From GH45 sp046704385 (GTDB lineage: Bacteria > Bacteroidota > Bacteroidia > Bacteroidales > SZUA-534): a stretch of DNA of 64,000 nucleotides. Numbering within the stretch: the first letter of the stretch is position 1; each line of letters opens with the position of its first letter. This document shows positions 18,286-27,847 of the stretch, piece by piece. The DNA is taken from assembly GCA_046704385.1 (NCBI GenBank), contig JBJKSB010000071.1:1-64000 (forward strand), in the 5' to 3' direction. A program made the position numbers and the translations under genes. Under the pieces are notes generated by a model. It ran no database searches. It saw only the letters and a list, made by a program, of their open reading frames with translations, and was not told the DNA's origin.

Positions 18286-19791
18286 TTAGTCATTAATAGT
18301 TCCCGATGTATTGTTCAGGGTGGTGTAAGTCAAAGCATGACCATTTTTATTGATGACCGCATTATTATCCAGATTAATTTCATCAACGTTGGAGTCAGCG
18401 GTTAAATTCCAAATACCACCATCAACTGTTATTGTAGTGGATTTACCTGTATTGGCATTATCATAGGCTCCATCCCAGGTTACCCCAACATTAACTGTAA
18501 GCTCTGCTGAACTATAACTATCGGTTACAATGCTTCCTGTATAACTCATGTTGTTACCTGAAAGAATTAAGATGCCTGTAGCCCCGTTGGTCTGCCAGCG
18601 GGTATTGTAATCAACAGTCATCAGGATTTCTGAAGGAATGGTTGTAACCACACTGTCAAGGGTTACTTTTCCGGTAACATTGGTCACTATTTCAATGAGT
18701 GAAGTGCTTTCGCCGGTCATTATTAAATGGCCGCCTTTTACATTAATTATTCCGTTGATTCCGGATCCTGCATCACCTGAACCGCTTTGTAAAATCATCA
18801 TGCCACGGCTTGACGAACCGGCACCTGAAGTTATGGTGCTGTTATTTATGGTAATATAATTATCGCCTTCAATTACACCAATTTCACCCTTTTCTGAAGT
18901 TCCGGTAATATTATTTACTGTAAGATTTCCCGTTGAATAAAGTACAGCACAGTCCTGTCCTGAAGCAGTATAGGTACCTCCGGTTACGTTTACCGTACCT
19001 CCACCTCTGTCAAGAGCTATAACAGAACTATTGGCTCCTTGTGTATTAATAATAAGATTACTTGCCGTAAGCTTTCCTCCGCCAGTTGCATGTATTCCGC
19101 GCGACAGATTTTTGATGCAATTAATCGTTACATCTGAAACCGTTACCGTGCCTCCATAAGCCACTATGCCGTTTGCACCGGTAGCGTTTGTAGTAATGGT
19201 ACCACCTGTCATAACCACACTTCCCTGGTTGCTGGCAAGCACAGCTGCATTATTGCCATAAAAACTGCTGCCATCTGTATCTTCCGTATCTCCGGTTTTG
19301 GTGAGGATACAGTTCGTCATGGTAAATGTCCCTCCCGAAACCTTTACAGCATTTACATCCGCTGAGCTGGCACAAAAATCCTGGTCAGAGGCTGAATTGT
19401 CACCCGACGATTGAGAATAGGATGTACATTCAGTTGAAGCCGCCGAAACAGTTACTGCACAAGTAGCTGTAAAAGATCCTTCATCGGTAGTTACGGTGAC
19501 GGTTGTGCTACCTGCCGAAAGTGCTATAACTTTACCATTTGTAATTGTGGCCACACCTTCATCACTACTACTCCAAATTACTCCTGTGTTAGTTGCATCA
19601 GATGGTTCTACGGTTGCCGTTAAGGTTCCTGTAGAATTCACCGCTAAAGTCAAAGTGATTTTATCCAATGTTACTCCGGTCACATTTATATCACCACTTT
19701 CGCTGTCCTTCTGGCATGATATCATAAATATCATCATCAGACTTGCCATAAAAATGTTGGCTCTGTTTTTTTGAAAACTTTGAATTTTCAT
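18286..19791 (-). CDS. Big2-domain lipoprotein with beta-helix repeats
   Basis: 501 residues from the preferred ATG at 19791; an ORF start 8 codons upstream (19815) would spoil the signal. Residues about 1-26 form a lipoprotein signal ending MIFMISC-QKD. A Big_2 Ig-like domain (about 35-115; VTLDKITLTLAVNSTGTLTATV and a GVIWSSSDEGVATI turn) precedes a long region of short GG/N-rich strands (TMTGGTITTN, TVNVTGGTYTA and so on) typical of right-handed beta-helices of the pectate-lyase/polymorphic outer-membrane type. No catalytic residues can be assigned. Probably a surface lipoprotein for adhesion or glycan contact; function unproven. Confidence 0.75.
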   Translation of the reverse strand: MKIQSFQKNRANIFMASLMMIFMISCQKDSESGDINVTGVTLDKITLTLAVNSTGTLTATVEPSDATNTGVIWSSSDEGVATITNGKVIALSAGSTTVTVTTDEGSFTATCAVTVSAASTECTSYSQSSGDNSASDQDFCASSADVNAVKVSGGTFTMTNCILTKTGDTEDTDGSSFYGNNAAVLASNQGSVVMTGGTITTNATGANGIVAYGGTVTVSDVTINCIKNLSRGIHATGGGKLTASNLIINTQGANSSVIALDRGGGTVNVTGGTYTASGQDCAVLYSTGNLTVNNITGTSEKGEIGVIEGDNYITINNSTITSGAGSSSRGMMILQSGSGDAGSGINGIINVKGGHLIMTGESTSLIEIVTNVTGKVTLDSVVTTIPSEILMTVDYNTRWQTNGATGILILSGNNMSYTGSIVTDSYSSAELTVNVGVTWDGAYDNANTGKSTTITVDGGIWNLTADSNVDEINLDNNAVINKNGHALTYTTLNNTSGTIND

Positions 19792-20063
19792 GGTCAGATA
19801 TTTTAAATTATTCACTGACTATTAAACGAATAATCTTCGATATGATTTTGAAATTCAGGGGATAATCGACATACCTACGAATTGTGTGTACTAATAAGTG
19901 AGTTTTATCGATGCGATGGATGGAAATAATCTTACAGGGCTAAAAAAAATATTTTTTAGTGGTATTTACCAGGCTAATTCTACACTATATTGTCGTGTGC
20001 GCATTTAATTATGAAAACCACATTTTTTAATATTCATAATTAATATTATATAATTTTCCCAGT

Positions 20064-21584
20064 TTAAAATATACTGTCCCTAAATAATTGTTTTAGTTCT
20101 TCGGAATTAAACTTAATATCTCTGCAAGTAAAAATCCGGTAATTATACCAGCTTGCATTTGATGCATAAGGGTTATCAATTACATCAACTTCTTTGACTG
20201 TATTAAAATACTGTTCCCAATAGCTGTGATCAAGATTTGATTCACTTATGGCAATTACCACAATATTTTTATCAAAGCTGGGAACCCAGGTGTAGAAAGA
20301 GCTATGAAACGAAAATGCGTAGGGTAAATTATAGTCATGTCCTAACAGATTAATAGCTCCGGCCATGGAATAATGCCTTCCCCAGATATAGCAGTGTTGT
20401 TGCTCCTCAGGCGTAAGGGTATTATAAGTTTTTGCAACAGAAGGTAAAATCCGATCCCAGTTTTTATTAAAGTAATAATTTTCAAAGGGCAGGGGAATTT
20501 TTTGGTACTGATTGGGCTCCAAATGATAGGTTTCAATATACTTATGAAGTTTAAGAATGGGCAGACCATAAGGTAATAAATAACTGCCCAATGTTATTAA
20601 AACAAATAGGTAGGCATATCCTATCCATTTTCTTTTTTGGATCAATTGTTCAAAGAATACTGCTCCAAAAGGAAACAACGATAAAAGTATCGGGAAAAAA
20701 TAATATGATTTTCCTTTGGATAGCAGTAGAAAGAGGCAGGCAAAAAACAAGGTAAATGTGGGAAGTCTTACCGTTTTATATTTTGGATGAAAAGGGACAA
20801 CAAATAAAGCAGGAAGCCATAAAATAAGTGTTGCTGGATTTAAAAACATTACCAATTGAGTTAACTCACTTTTGAATGATTGTTTATCGAGCTGCGTTTT
20901 GTATAATTCCGACATATGGTGAAAAACGGGAAACTCATTCCTTATTTGCCAAATTAAGTTTGGTAGAATCAATAGGATAAATATCAACAGGGCTATCCAT
21001 GTAATTCGTTTTCTCAAAATCTTACGATTGAAAAGCAAAATGGAAACTACGAATCCTGCAAAAAGAAAAGAGATACTGTATTTGGTTAAAAAACCCAGGG
21101 CAGCAAAAATGCTGATATAAAGTAAATTGTTTGTGTTTTGCGTACTACTATAAACTGTGGTATAATAAATTATGAGTACCCAGAACAATTGTTCAAATCC
21201 TGTGGGAAGGAACAGGTATTGCGATACACCCAATCCGGGTGAAAACAGGATAGCCGATTCTGTTATAATCAATGCCAATAACCCTCCCCGTAACTGTAGA
21301 GTAATCAATCCACAAAACAGGATAATAAGTAGTGAATTCAGGTAACAGAATAAATGATGAACATATAAAGAATCGGAATGAAACAAATTCTGGAACCACG
21401 ATAGTAAGCCAATCAAGGGTGGAAAATCTAAATAACCTGTTGCCAGGTGTTTTCCGGCTTCAATATGCAACAACTCATCGCCATGGTACCCGGAATTGGC
21501 GGTGGCAATAAGTTGTAATACCAGCTTAATTGCCATGGCAATCAGAATAACTAGATACCCGGGTTTAAGATTTAGATTTTTCAT
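20064..21584 (-). CDS. GT-C family (PMT/ArnT-like) membrane glycosyltransferase
   Basis: 506 residues with about ten TM helices and a C-terminal soluble part (about 385-506). The first periplasmic loop carries the acidic motif GYHGDELLHIEAGKHLATGY and then LDFPPLIGL, the hallmark of the GT39/GT83-like dolichyl/undecaprenyl-phosphate-sugar dependent enzymes (PMT_2). Expected reaction: transfer of a sugar from a polyprenyl-phosphate donor to an envelope acceptor on the periplasmic side. Acceptor and sugar unknown. Transcribed alone. Confidence 0.85.
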   Translation of the reverse strand: MKNLNLKPGYLVILIAMAIKLVLQLIATANSGYHGDELLHIEAGKHLATGYLDFPPLIGLLSWFQNLFHSDSLYVHHLFCYLNSLLIILFCGLITLQLRGGLLALIITESAILFSPGLGVSQYLFLPTGFEQLFWVLIIYYTTVYSSTQNTNNLLYISIFAALGFLTKYSISFLFAGFVVSILLFNRKILRKRITWIALLIFILLILPNLIWQIRNEFPVFHHMSELYKTQLDKQSFKSELTQLVMFLNPATLILWLPALFVVPFHPKYKTVRLPTFTLFFACLFLLLSKGKSYYFFPILLSLFPFGAVFFEQLIQKRKWIGYAYLFVLITLGSYLLPYGLPILKLHKYIETYHLEPNQYQKIPLPFENYYFNKNWDRILPSVAKTYNTLTPEEQQHCYIWGRHYSMAGAINLLGHDYNLPYAFSFHSSFYTWVPSFDKNIVVIAISESNLDHSYWEQYFNTVKEVDVIDNPYASNASWYNYRIFTCRDIKFNSEELKQLFRDSIF

Positions 21585-21625
21585 TTAAATTTCGTGATCT
21601 CAATTTTTACAAGATAAAATTAAGT

Positions 21626-23493
21626 CTATTGTTTAGCATCTTTATATTCTTCGATACCACCAACAACAGGCAATGTTATGGTTGTTTTATTGGGATCGAT
21701 GGTTAATTCTGTTCCGGGTTTGGGCCATAGCGTAAATTCCTTATCACTTGAAAATATCATTAGTCCAATTTGCTGTCCTTTTTGAATGACCTGATCATCG
21801 GGCATTAAATCGAAATCAACCTGGTAGAATTTACCGGGAACAAGTGCTTCGCCTTTACTAAGTGAATTATAATTCTGAGGATCGGCCCAGCCCCGGGTTA
21901 TAATATTATCATAAATTTTGGTTCCTTTTCCTTTTTGCCAGGGCAGAGAAACCAGCCAAACTGAAAGATTGGCTGCTGGTTTATTACAGGCAAGACTTAT
22001 AGAAACATGCGTAATTCCCGATATCCGAAGATGATTTTTCAGAACAGAACAGGGGATAGGGAGAGCAACCGATGCACAGCATTCTTTTTTTCAAGTAACT
22101 TTCTGCCTTCAATAGTGCAATCATCAACTAGGGTTTCATTTTTCTGGTTTTTTTGGGGTTCCAAATCCAGTTTATCCGACCCGGCATCACCTGACTTAAG
22201 GTAAAGGGTAACAACCTGAGCATTTTCATCGGGGTAACTTTCATAAGGAGAAGGTTTGGTTACATGTTCACGGACAATTTCAACCGGAGCATCATTTTCA
22301 ACACCATTTTCGATGCCAAACAGGTAGCGGGTAAACCAACGATTCATCATGGTAAAGGGAGGAGGACCGCCATGTCCTGCCTGGTGGTAATAAAGCTGAA
22401 CCGGCAGGCCTTTATCTTTTGCAGCTTTATAAAAACTGTAGCTTTCAATGGTCATTACATTCCAGTCGTTAAAGCCATGCGACATCAAAAGGGCGGCTTT
22501 CATATTATCTATTTGCTTAACATAATCTCTACCCGCCCAAAAGTCATTGTAATCGCCGGTTTTACGGTCAATATTCTTTACCAGTATACTATCTCTGATT
22601 TTAGCATTATTGTATTCACGTTTGCTTACATCACCACTGTTTATAAAATCGTACAATACATCCATATCCTCGCCCAGGTAGCCACCGGGTGAGCGCACCA
22701 GGCCATTCGACCGATAATAATTGTAATACGATGATACGGGTGCAATGGGAATAATGGCTTCCAATCCTTCAACACCTGTGGTGGCGGCCGCAAGGCAAAG
22801 TGTCCCATCGTACGAAGTACCTGTCATACCCACTTTGCCGGTACTCCAGAAGGCGAGAACTTCTTCATTGCCGGTTCGTGTTTTATAGCCTTTAGCCCGG
22901 CCACAAAGCCAGTCAATTACCGCTTTGGGTGCCAGTGATTCATTTTCGCCTCCAATGGTTGGAGCTCCGTCGGATAAACCGGTTCCCGGCGATGAGGAAT
23001 ACACCATTATGTATCCACGTGGTACCCACATTTTATCCATATAGTTGGCATAAATGGGCCGCTTGGTACGGGTTTTTTGGTTAGGATGCATATGAGGTAC
23101 AGGAGTTTCACCCAATTCCTGTTTTACATTCCAGAAATATTTCTTTTTGTCTCCAAAAATTAAATCCTTGATTTTTAGTCCAAAATAAGGGCTTGACATA
23201 TAAACTACCGGAAGTTTTAGCTTTCCGGATTCGGTTTGAGGAGGTCTTGTTACAAAAACCTGCATCCGGTCGGGTTTGCCATCGTTATCGGAATCAAAGG
23301 TGGTTTCTACCCAGAGTTGTTCTCTGATCCAAACCTTTTTATCGGTAAACTCGGGAACTACCTGAGCCTGTCCGTCTTTGAAAACCGGACCAGGTATTTT
23401 TGTTGCCAGTGTTTCTGTTTGTTGGGCAATTGTATGAAAAGAAATTCCTAAATAAAAAATAAAAATCAGGGAGGGTTTAAATTGTAGTTTCAT
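21626..23493 (-). pseudogene. CocE/NonD-family hydrolase (Xaa-Pro dipeptidyl-peptidase type), frameshifted
   Basis: The ATG at 23491-23493 starts a signal peptide (KLQFKPSLIF to IAQ); an upstream TTG is less likely. The alpha/beta-hydrolase part has the nucleophile elbow GTSYDG and SHGFNDWNV before HQAGHGGP (catalytic His region). The frame stops at 22039 after LSPVLF. The homologous C-terminal jelly-roll domain continues in another frame (KNHLRISGITHVSISLACN ... GQQIGLMIFSSD ... EEYKDAKQ) to a TAG at 21626-21628. The shift is caused by a tandem 5-base duplication, CAGAA at 22040-22044 and 22045-22049; with one copy the frame reads PVLKNHLRIS without a gap. Full length would be about 620 residues. 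Either a recent mutation or a sequence error. Confidence 0.85.
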
Positions 23494-23585
23494 CGGGATA
23501 TAATAATTATTTTGTGTCAATTTGAACTACATAAATTTACCTTTAAAAATCTGAAAGCCTTTCCTAAATAGTTTACTATGAACCT

Positions 23586-24239
23586 TCATTCATCAATAAT
23601 CAGGTATTCAGTATTAGTTGAATAATAATAACTGCTAATATGGATAGTATTATAATTAATTATTTCTAATTTAATCCAACAATAAATATTATCCTTTGTA
23701 TTTCGTATACCGATATATTTTTCACCTATATCATTCCATCCGGTCATTATTGACTTATCGCTATAGCCTTGCCAGGAACTGGAATTATCGGAAGTAAAAT
23801 CAAAATAACCTGTTTTATAGGTTAAATTTGTAGAGATGGTGTCAAACTTATTTAGGATTTTTGGAATATTAACAATTGTGGAATCTGTTAAACCATATAT
23901 GTGATCCTCATTCCAGTCGTTATATGAATATTTATAAGTATTTTGAACTGCAATTTCAAAGTTATTTAATACTCTAATACCCGAAAACTCTTTACTATAA
24001 TTTCCAAATTCATATGAGTATGCCATAAAAGTTATATCATCAAATTTATCCTGGTTTATTTTAATATTAAAACTATCAATTTTTGATTCATCATCTTGAT
24101 AATAAGTTGGTTGAATAATGGAGTCAACAAAATTAATGACTAAAGGATTGCTAATAGTATCTGTATTCTGCTCATTGGGCTTTTCACATCCAAAATAAAG
24201 TACTAATACTATAAAGGGCACATATTTTATTATCCTCAT
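23586..24239 (-). CDS. lipoprotein of unknown function
   Basis: 217 residues. The first 18 residues form a lipoprotein signal with lipobox VLYFGC-EKP. The rest is polar and strand-rich with many Tyr, Asn and Asp, and no recognised catalytic or binding motif. It lies in a run of unlinked minus-strand genes, 92 bases upstream of the hydrolase. I do not recognise the family. Confidence 0.65.
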   Translation of the reverse strand: MRIIKYVPFIVLVLYFGCEKPNEQNTDTISNPLVINFVDSIIQPTYYQDDESKIDSFNIKINQDKFDDITFMAYSYEFGNYSKEFSGIRVLNNFEIAVQNTYKYSYNDWNEDHIYGLTDSTIVNIPKILNKFDTISTNLTYKTGYFDFTSDNSSSWQGYSDKSIMTGWNDIGEKYIGIRNTKDNIYCWIKLEIINYNTIHISSYYYSTNTEYLIIDE

Positions 24240-24419
24240 TTTGAATTTTTTTAAATAATAACAAGACTAATTAATAATAGAGCCAAACTTAATTTGTAAA
24301 ACCTAATTCTTTAATTTTTCTATCTCCAAGAATTCAGTTATAATTTGGTTACCTAAAGCTATATAAAACTTCGCATAAAAACAAAGGTAATAAGGTAAAT
24401 GGTATAAATGTTATTTTAC

Positions 24420-25124
24420 TTATCGGGAACTTATAAAATCCACATCACCATGATAATATGCCACTAAACCGTTTGAGATAACTCTGATCTCAACAGGATT
24501 AGTAGCATTCTTAATATAAATTTTACCATCGGGTAACCCATTCAATTCAACTCTTTGGATAGTATTTATTATAACTGTACCTGAGCTTAGAAAATCGAAT
24601 GTACCTGTATCGAAAGCTTCTGATCCGGTTACCACTAGATATTCACCTTCACCTGTTGGGTTCCCGTCATCAGCCAGTGTCATGGTTCCGTTGGCTAAAA
24701 TAATTTTAAAGGCTGGAGTTCCCCCGACATATATTCGATAACGCTTCCTCTGTCAAGTGAATAGGTCAGGTAATTAAAACGCAAATATTTATCAGAGTAA
24801 TTTTGAATGGTTAATTCTTTGGTCAGGGTATCGATAGCAGAACCATTTTTAGCCGTCAATTTTACCATAAAATTCCCCGAACTGTCAAATTCATGTACCA
24901 AATTTTCATCAGTTGAAAGCGTTCCGTCGTTAAAATCCCATTCATAACTTTGGACATTTTCAGAGCAATTTGTAAATGAAATTTTTGTACAGGTTTTAAA
25001 TCCCTGGTCGGAAGAATATTCAAAACATGCTTTGGGGGCAGGTAAAGTCGGGTTATCCTGCGAACAAGAATTAAGAATTAAGAATTAAAAATAATAAAGG
25101 AAGTAGCGAGTGTTTTATTTTCAT
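24420..25124 (-). pseudogene. PKD-domain lipoprotein broken by two slippage-type frameshifts
   Basis: From the ATG at 25122-25124 the signal peptide reads MKIKHSLLPLLFLILNS, then hits a stop. The cause is three tandem copies of AAGAATT (25066-25072, 25073-25079, 25080-25086). With two copies the frame runs through a proper lipobox LILNSC-SQDN into a PKD domain (YEWDFNDGT ... VHEFDSSGNFMVKLTAKN). A second break falls in a run of five Cs at 24721-24725 (Gs on the coding strand): with six, the frame reads SGGTPAFKII and joins the C-terminal piece (MTLADDGNPTGEGEYLV to DFISSR, stop at 24420). Full-length product would be about 234 residues. Natural decay, phase variation or assembly error are all possible. 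Confidence 0.75.
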
Positions 25125-25243
25125 ATTATTAATTTGAAATAGTCCGGTTGTTCCCGTATTAAACTTTCATCCTATATTAGATACAACAAATATTCAAGTA
25201 TTATCAGTAAATTTTTTATACTCCAACATTAAAGATGTTAAAA

Positions 25244-25590
25244 TTAAACAATTTCATCTTCATGCCTGATGGCCTGGATACCAATTGAAGTAAAAATGGA
25301 TAGTAGTTTAGCTCCGGCTAGTATCATTGATGATTCTGATATAAGCCAAATTTTGTCAATCTGGCTTTTTACTCTTTAATAATTTTTTGCCAAATACTCC
25401 TGGCTAAGGGTTCATACCCTGTCATAAATCTACAATTCCATACCAGAGTATACTTTTTATTCTGTTCGGTTAAGTTTTGTTTTAATTCATTAACGGCAAC
25501 TACAGCATTGTCGGCAGTGAATTTATCTTTAAATGTAAAATAAACACAATTATTCCCATTTATAGTTTTTTGTTCAATTATTGGATTCAT
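25244..25590 (-). pseudogene. short STAS/SpoIIAA-like protein, frameshifted
   Basis: The ATG at 25588-25590 opens a 73-residue frame ending QKIIKE at 25369. The protein continues one frame over: VKSQIDKIWLISESSMIL, AGAKLLSIFTSIGIQAI and RHEDEIV, stop at 25244-25246. A single missing A near 25372 (GAAGTA to GAGTA) explains the shift; the restored product is about 115 residues. The pattern (alternating strand/helix, ending in a helix after SIGI) recalls STAS or SpoIIAA-like small proteins, but that is a weak match. Confidence 0.6.
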
Positions 25591-25815
25591 AGGTAGATAA
25601 ATTTAAATAAATTTACTATAAAGCACTTCTACGGTAAACTATTTAGGAAAGATACAATTATGCAATTATTGTTAAATAAAGTAGTATTAAGATTTATTAA
25701 ACGCTACTGAAAAATATTTTAAATATAGATTACAAATCAGATAAGGTTTTATCTATCAGGGCAAAGGTAATTACGTAAATCTATGTATTTAAAAGAGTGG
25801 AGGAAATATTTGGTT

Positions 25816-26967
25816 TTAACTTAAATAGTTATCCAATTCCATATAATATCTTACATTGTGATATAATGATTTCCAGAAATGGACCTGAGGTATGGCCTGA
25901 TTAGGCTGGTTTGGGCCTGAAATTTCAGTATACCAACCTCCGTTGGGAGCAATAAAATTGTTTGATATATAATTGATTTGTTTCAAAGCTAATTCTCTAT
26001 ATCCATAATCGCCGGTGATGATATAAAAGTTTAATAAGCCAAGTACAAACTCTGCCTGCGGCCACCAAATTTTTCCTTCCTCGGTGGGTTTATCATTCTT
26101 TAAATCATTGAATAATCCACCATTCCTGGCATCAGACGCCAGGCGAATAACCTTGTCCATTATCTTTTTAGCCATTTCGTTACATCGTTGCTCCAATGCA
26201 TTGTTTTTAATCGCTTTGGCAGAATGGCAAAGAATCCAGCTGCACTCGGCTTCGTGGCCTGCCCAGACGAAATTGGGCAGAGGCTGCCAGTCAGGGGTTA
26301 GCCTGTGCAGACATTCATATTTGTCTTTTGTGATAAATTTATCAAGAATCAGAGTTATCAGCTTTTCAATTTCGGGAACCAGGGAATTATCATTGGTCAA
26401 CAGGTATAGCTTGACAAATGCTTCCAATAAATGCAAATGGGTTCCCAGCGCTTTGGTTTGCACTTTTAATGGGTTCCAGTTTATATCAAAGTCATCAAGG
26501 TAACCACCATGCCTGGGATCATGCAACGTTGTTTGAATAAAGCTAAATTGTTCATGAGCAGTTTCAAGGATATCAGGACTTTGCGTCAACGAAGCATACT
26601 CCACCAGACCGAATAATATAAATGCCTGGGCCAGGTTTACGTTTTCTGAATCATGAACCATTTCACCGGTTACTTCTTTTGCCCAATAATAGCCACCTCC
26701 GGGGTTTTTAAATTCATCGGTTAAAATTTTAAAAGCACTATCAGCCAGTATTTTGTATTTATCTGTTTTTAGTAATTTGCATGCAGCAGAAGCACCGTAA
26801 ATGATACGGCTGTAAAACATGGAGCCACGCATGACACTGGAATTTGCAATACCTTCATTTGAATATTCGGTTATAAACTTTCCTGACGGTTTATCGAATA
26901 AGGAATCCAACCAAAATTTTAACAGGTTATCAAGTTCAGTAATTAACTGTTTTTTAATTTTCTGCAT
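25816..26967 (-). CDS. AGE-family sugar 2-epimerase (cellobiose 2-epimerase-like)
   Basis: 383 residues, the usual size of N-acylglucosamine/cellobiose 2-epimerases, an (alpha/alpha)6 barrel. Visible family landmarks: GGYYWAKE, the His in TKALGTHLHLLEAF, WAGHEAECSWIL (catalytic His plus Glu), KIWWPQAEFVLG and the closing WKSLYHNVRYYMEL. These match cellobiose 2-epimerases (glucose to mannose inversion at the reducing end of beta-1,4 disaccharides) better than renin-binding-protein types; substrate remains an inference. Its ATG overlaps the last 14 bases of trpA, so it is translated from the trp transcript. No signal peptide; cytoplasmic. Confidence 0.85.
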   Translation of the reverse strand: MQKIKKQLITELDNLLKFWLDSLFDKPSGKFITEYSNEGIANSSVMRGSMFYSRIIYGASAACKLLKTDKYKILADSAFKILTDEFKNPGGGYYWAKEVTGEMVHDSENVNLAQAFILFGLVEYASLTQSPDILETAHEQFSFIQTTLHDPRHGGYLDDFDINWNPLKVQTKALGTHLHLLEAFVKLYLLTNDNSLVPEIEKLITLILDKFITKDKYECLHRLTPDWQPLPNFVWAGHEAECSWILCHSAKAIKNNALEQRCNEMAKKIMDKVIRLASDARNGGLFNDLKNDKPTEEGKIWWPQAEFVLGLLNFYIITGDYGYRELALKQINYISNNFIAPNGGWYTEISGPNQPNQAIPQVHFWKSLYHNVRYYMELDNYLS

Positions 26968-27736
26968 TCTTAATCATATGAACAAATTTGCCAATCTCAT
27001 CTTCAGGTTTATCCTTGCCATCAATCGCTCTTACAAAGGCGCTTCCAATAATTCCGCCTGCCTGGTATTTACAAACCTGGCTAAAGGTTTTATAGTTCGA
27101 TATCCCAAATCCGATAAGTACAGGCAGTGATAATTTCATATCGGCAAGGCGTTTAAAATAGGCTTCACTTTCATCGCTAAACCCTTGTTTTGCTCCGGTT
27201 GTTGATGATGATGAAACGGCATAAATAAATGCATTCGAAAGCTTCTCTGTTTTTCTTATTCTTTCTTCTGAAGTATTGGGCGAAATCAGGAATATAGGGA
27301 GTATTCCATATTTTTGCAAAATAGGGTGATACTCTTCTTCGTAAATTTCGATTGGCATATCAGGCAATATCACTCCGTCAATTCCAATAGTGGAAATATC
27401 GCGGCAAAAATTCTCCATGCCATATTGTAACACAGTGTTGAGATACCCCATAAGTAATAACGGTATCTGGCATTTTTGGCGGATATCCTTTAAGTCACTA
27501 ATTAAATGTTTTAACGACATGCCATTAGCTAAAGCAACCTGTCCGCTTTGTTGAATAACGGGTCCATCAGCCAAAGGATCAGAAAAAGGTATACCTATTT
27601 CAATCATGTCGGCCCCTCGTTTTTCAAGTTCGGTAATTATTGGAACTACCGAATCAATAGTCGGGTGACCCGCTGTAAAGTAGATGGATAAAACTTCTTT
27701 TTGTTTATTTTGAAATAATTTATGTATTCGGTTCAT
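26954..27736 (-). CDS. trpA: tryptophan synthase alpha chain
   Basis: 260 residues. Cleaves indole-3-glycerol phosphate to indole and glyceraldehyde-3-phosphate inside the alpha2beta2 complex. Catalytic Glu is in MIEIGIPFSDPLADGP (E43 region), the second acid in GIDGVILPDMP, and phosphate-binding GFGIS is near the C-terminus. Seventh gene of the trp operon; the 111-base spacer from trpB is unusual because it holds heptad repeats and a REP-like hairpin. Stop overlaps the epimerase start. Confidence 0.97.
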   Translation of the reverse strand: MNRIHKLFQNKQKEVLSIYFTAGHPTIDSVVPIITELEKRGADMIEIGIPFSDPLADGPVIQQSGQVALANGMSLKHLISDLKDIRQKCQIPLLLMGYLNTVLQYGMENFCRDISTIGIDGVILPDMPIEIYEEEYHPILQKYGILPIFLISPNTSEERIRKTEKLSNAFIYAVSSSSTTGAKQGFSDESEAYFKRLADMKLSLPVLIGFGISNYKTFSQVCKYQAGGIIGSAFVRAIDGKDKPEDEIGKFVHMIKNAEN

Positions 27737-27740
27737 TTTT

Positions 27741-27789
27741 TTTCTTATTACTGGTTCCTTGTTACTGGTAGCTGGTTTCTTGTCACTTA
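27741..27789. repeat. seven-unit heptad repeat in the trpB-trpA spacer
   Basis: The spacer divides cleanly into 7-base units on the plus strand: TTTCTTA, TTACTGG, TTCCTTG, TTACTGG, TAGCTGG, TTTCTTG, TCACTTA. Two units are identical and the others share the CTGG/CTTG core at the same phase. Confidence 0.6.
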
Positions 27790-27807
27790 GGTGTTCGTTG
27801 ACAGTTC

Positions 27808-27837
27808 ATTTCGATCATTGAGCGAAGTCGAAATGAG
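27808..27837. repeat. REP-like hairpin in the trpB-trpA spacer
   Basis: CATTTCGA (27808-27815) pairs with TCGAAATG (27828-27835) over a 13-base loop. The 22 bases 27816-27837 occur exactly, inverted, at 31669-31690 in the trpG-trpD spacer. Such palindromic intergenic repeats are what RAYT transposases are associated with. Confidence 0.65.
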
Positions 27838-27847
27838 TCGAAATGGA

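Noticed and set aside
19921..19970. Near-palindrome of A and T runs as a terminator
   Set aside because: A stem of only A-T pairs in an AT-rich gap and no gene ending suitably close.
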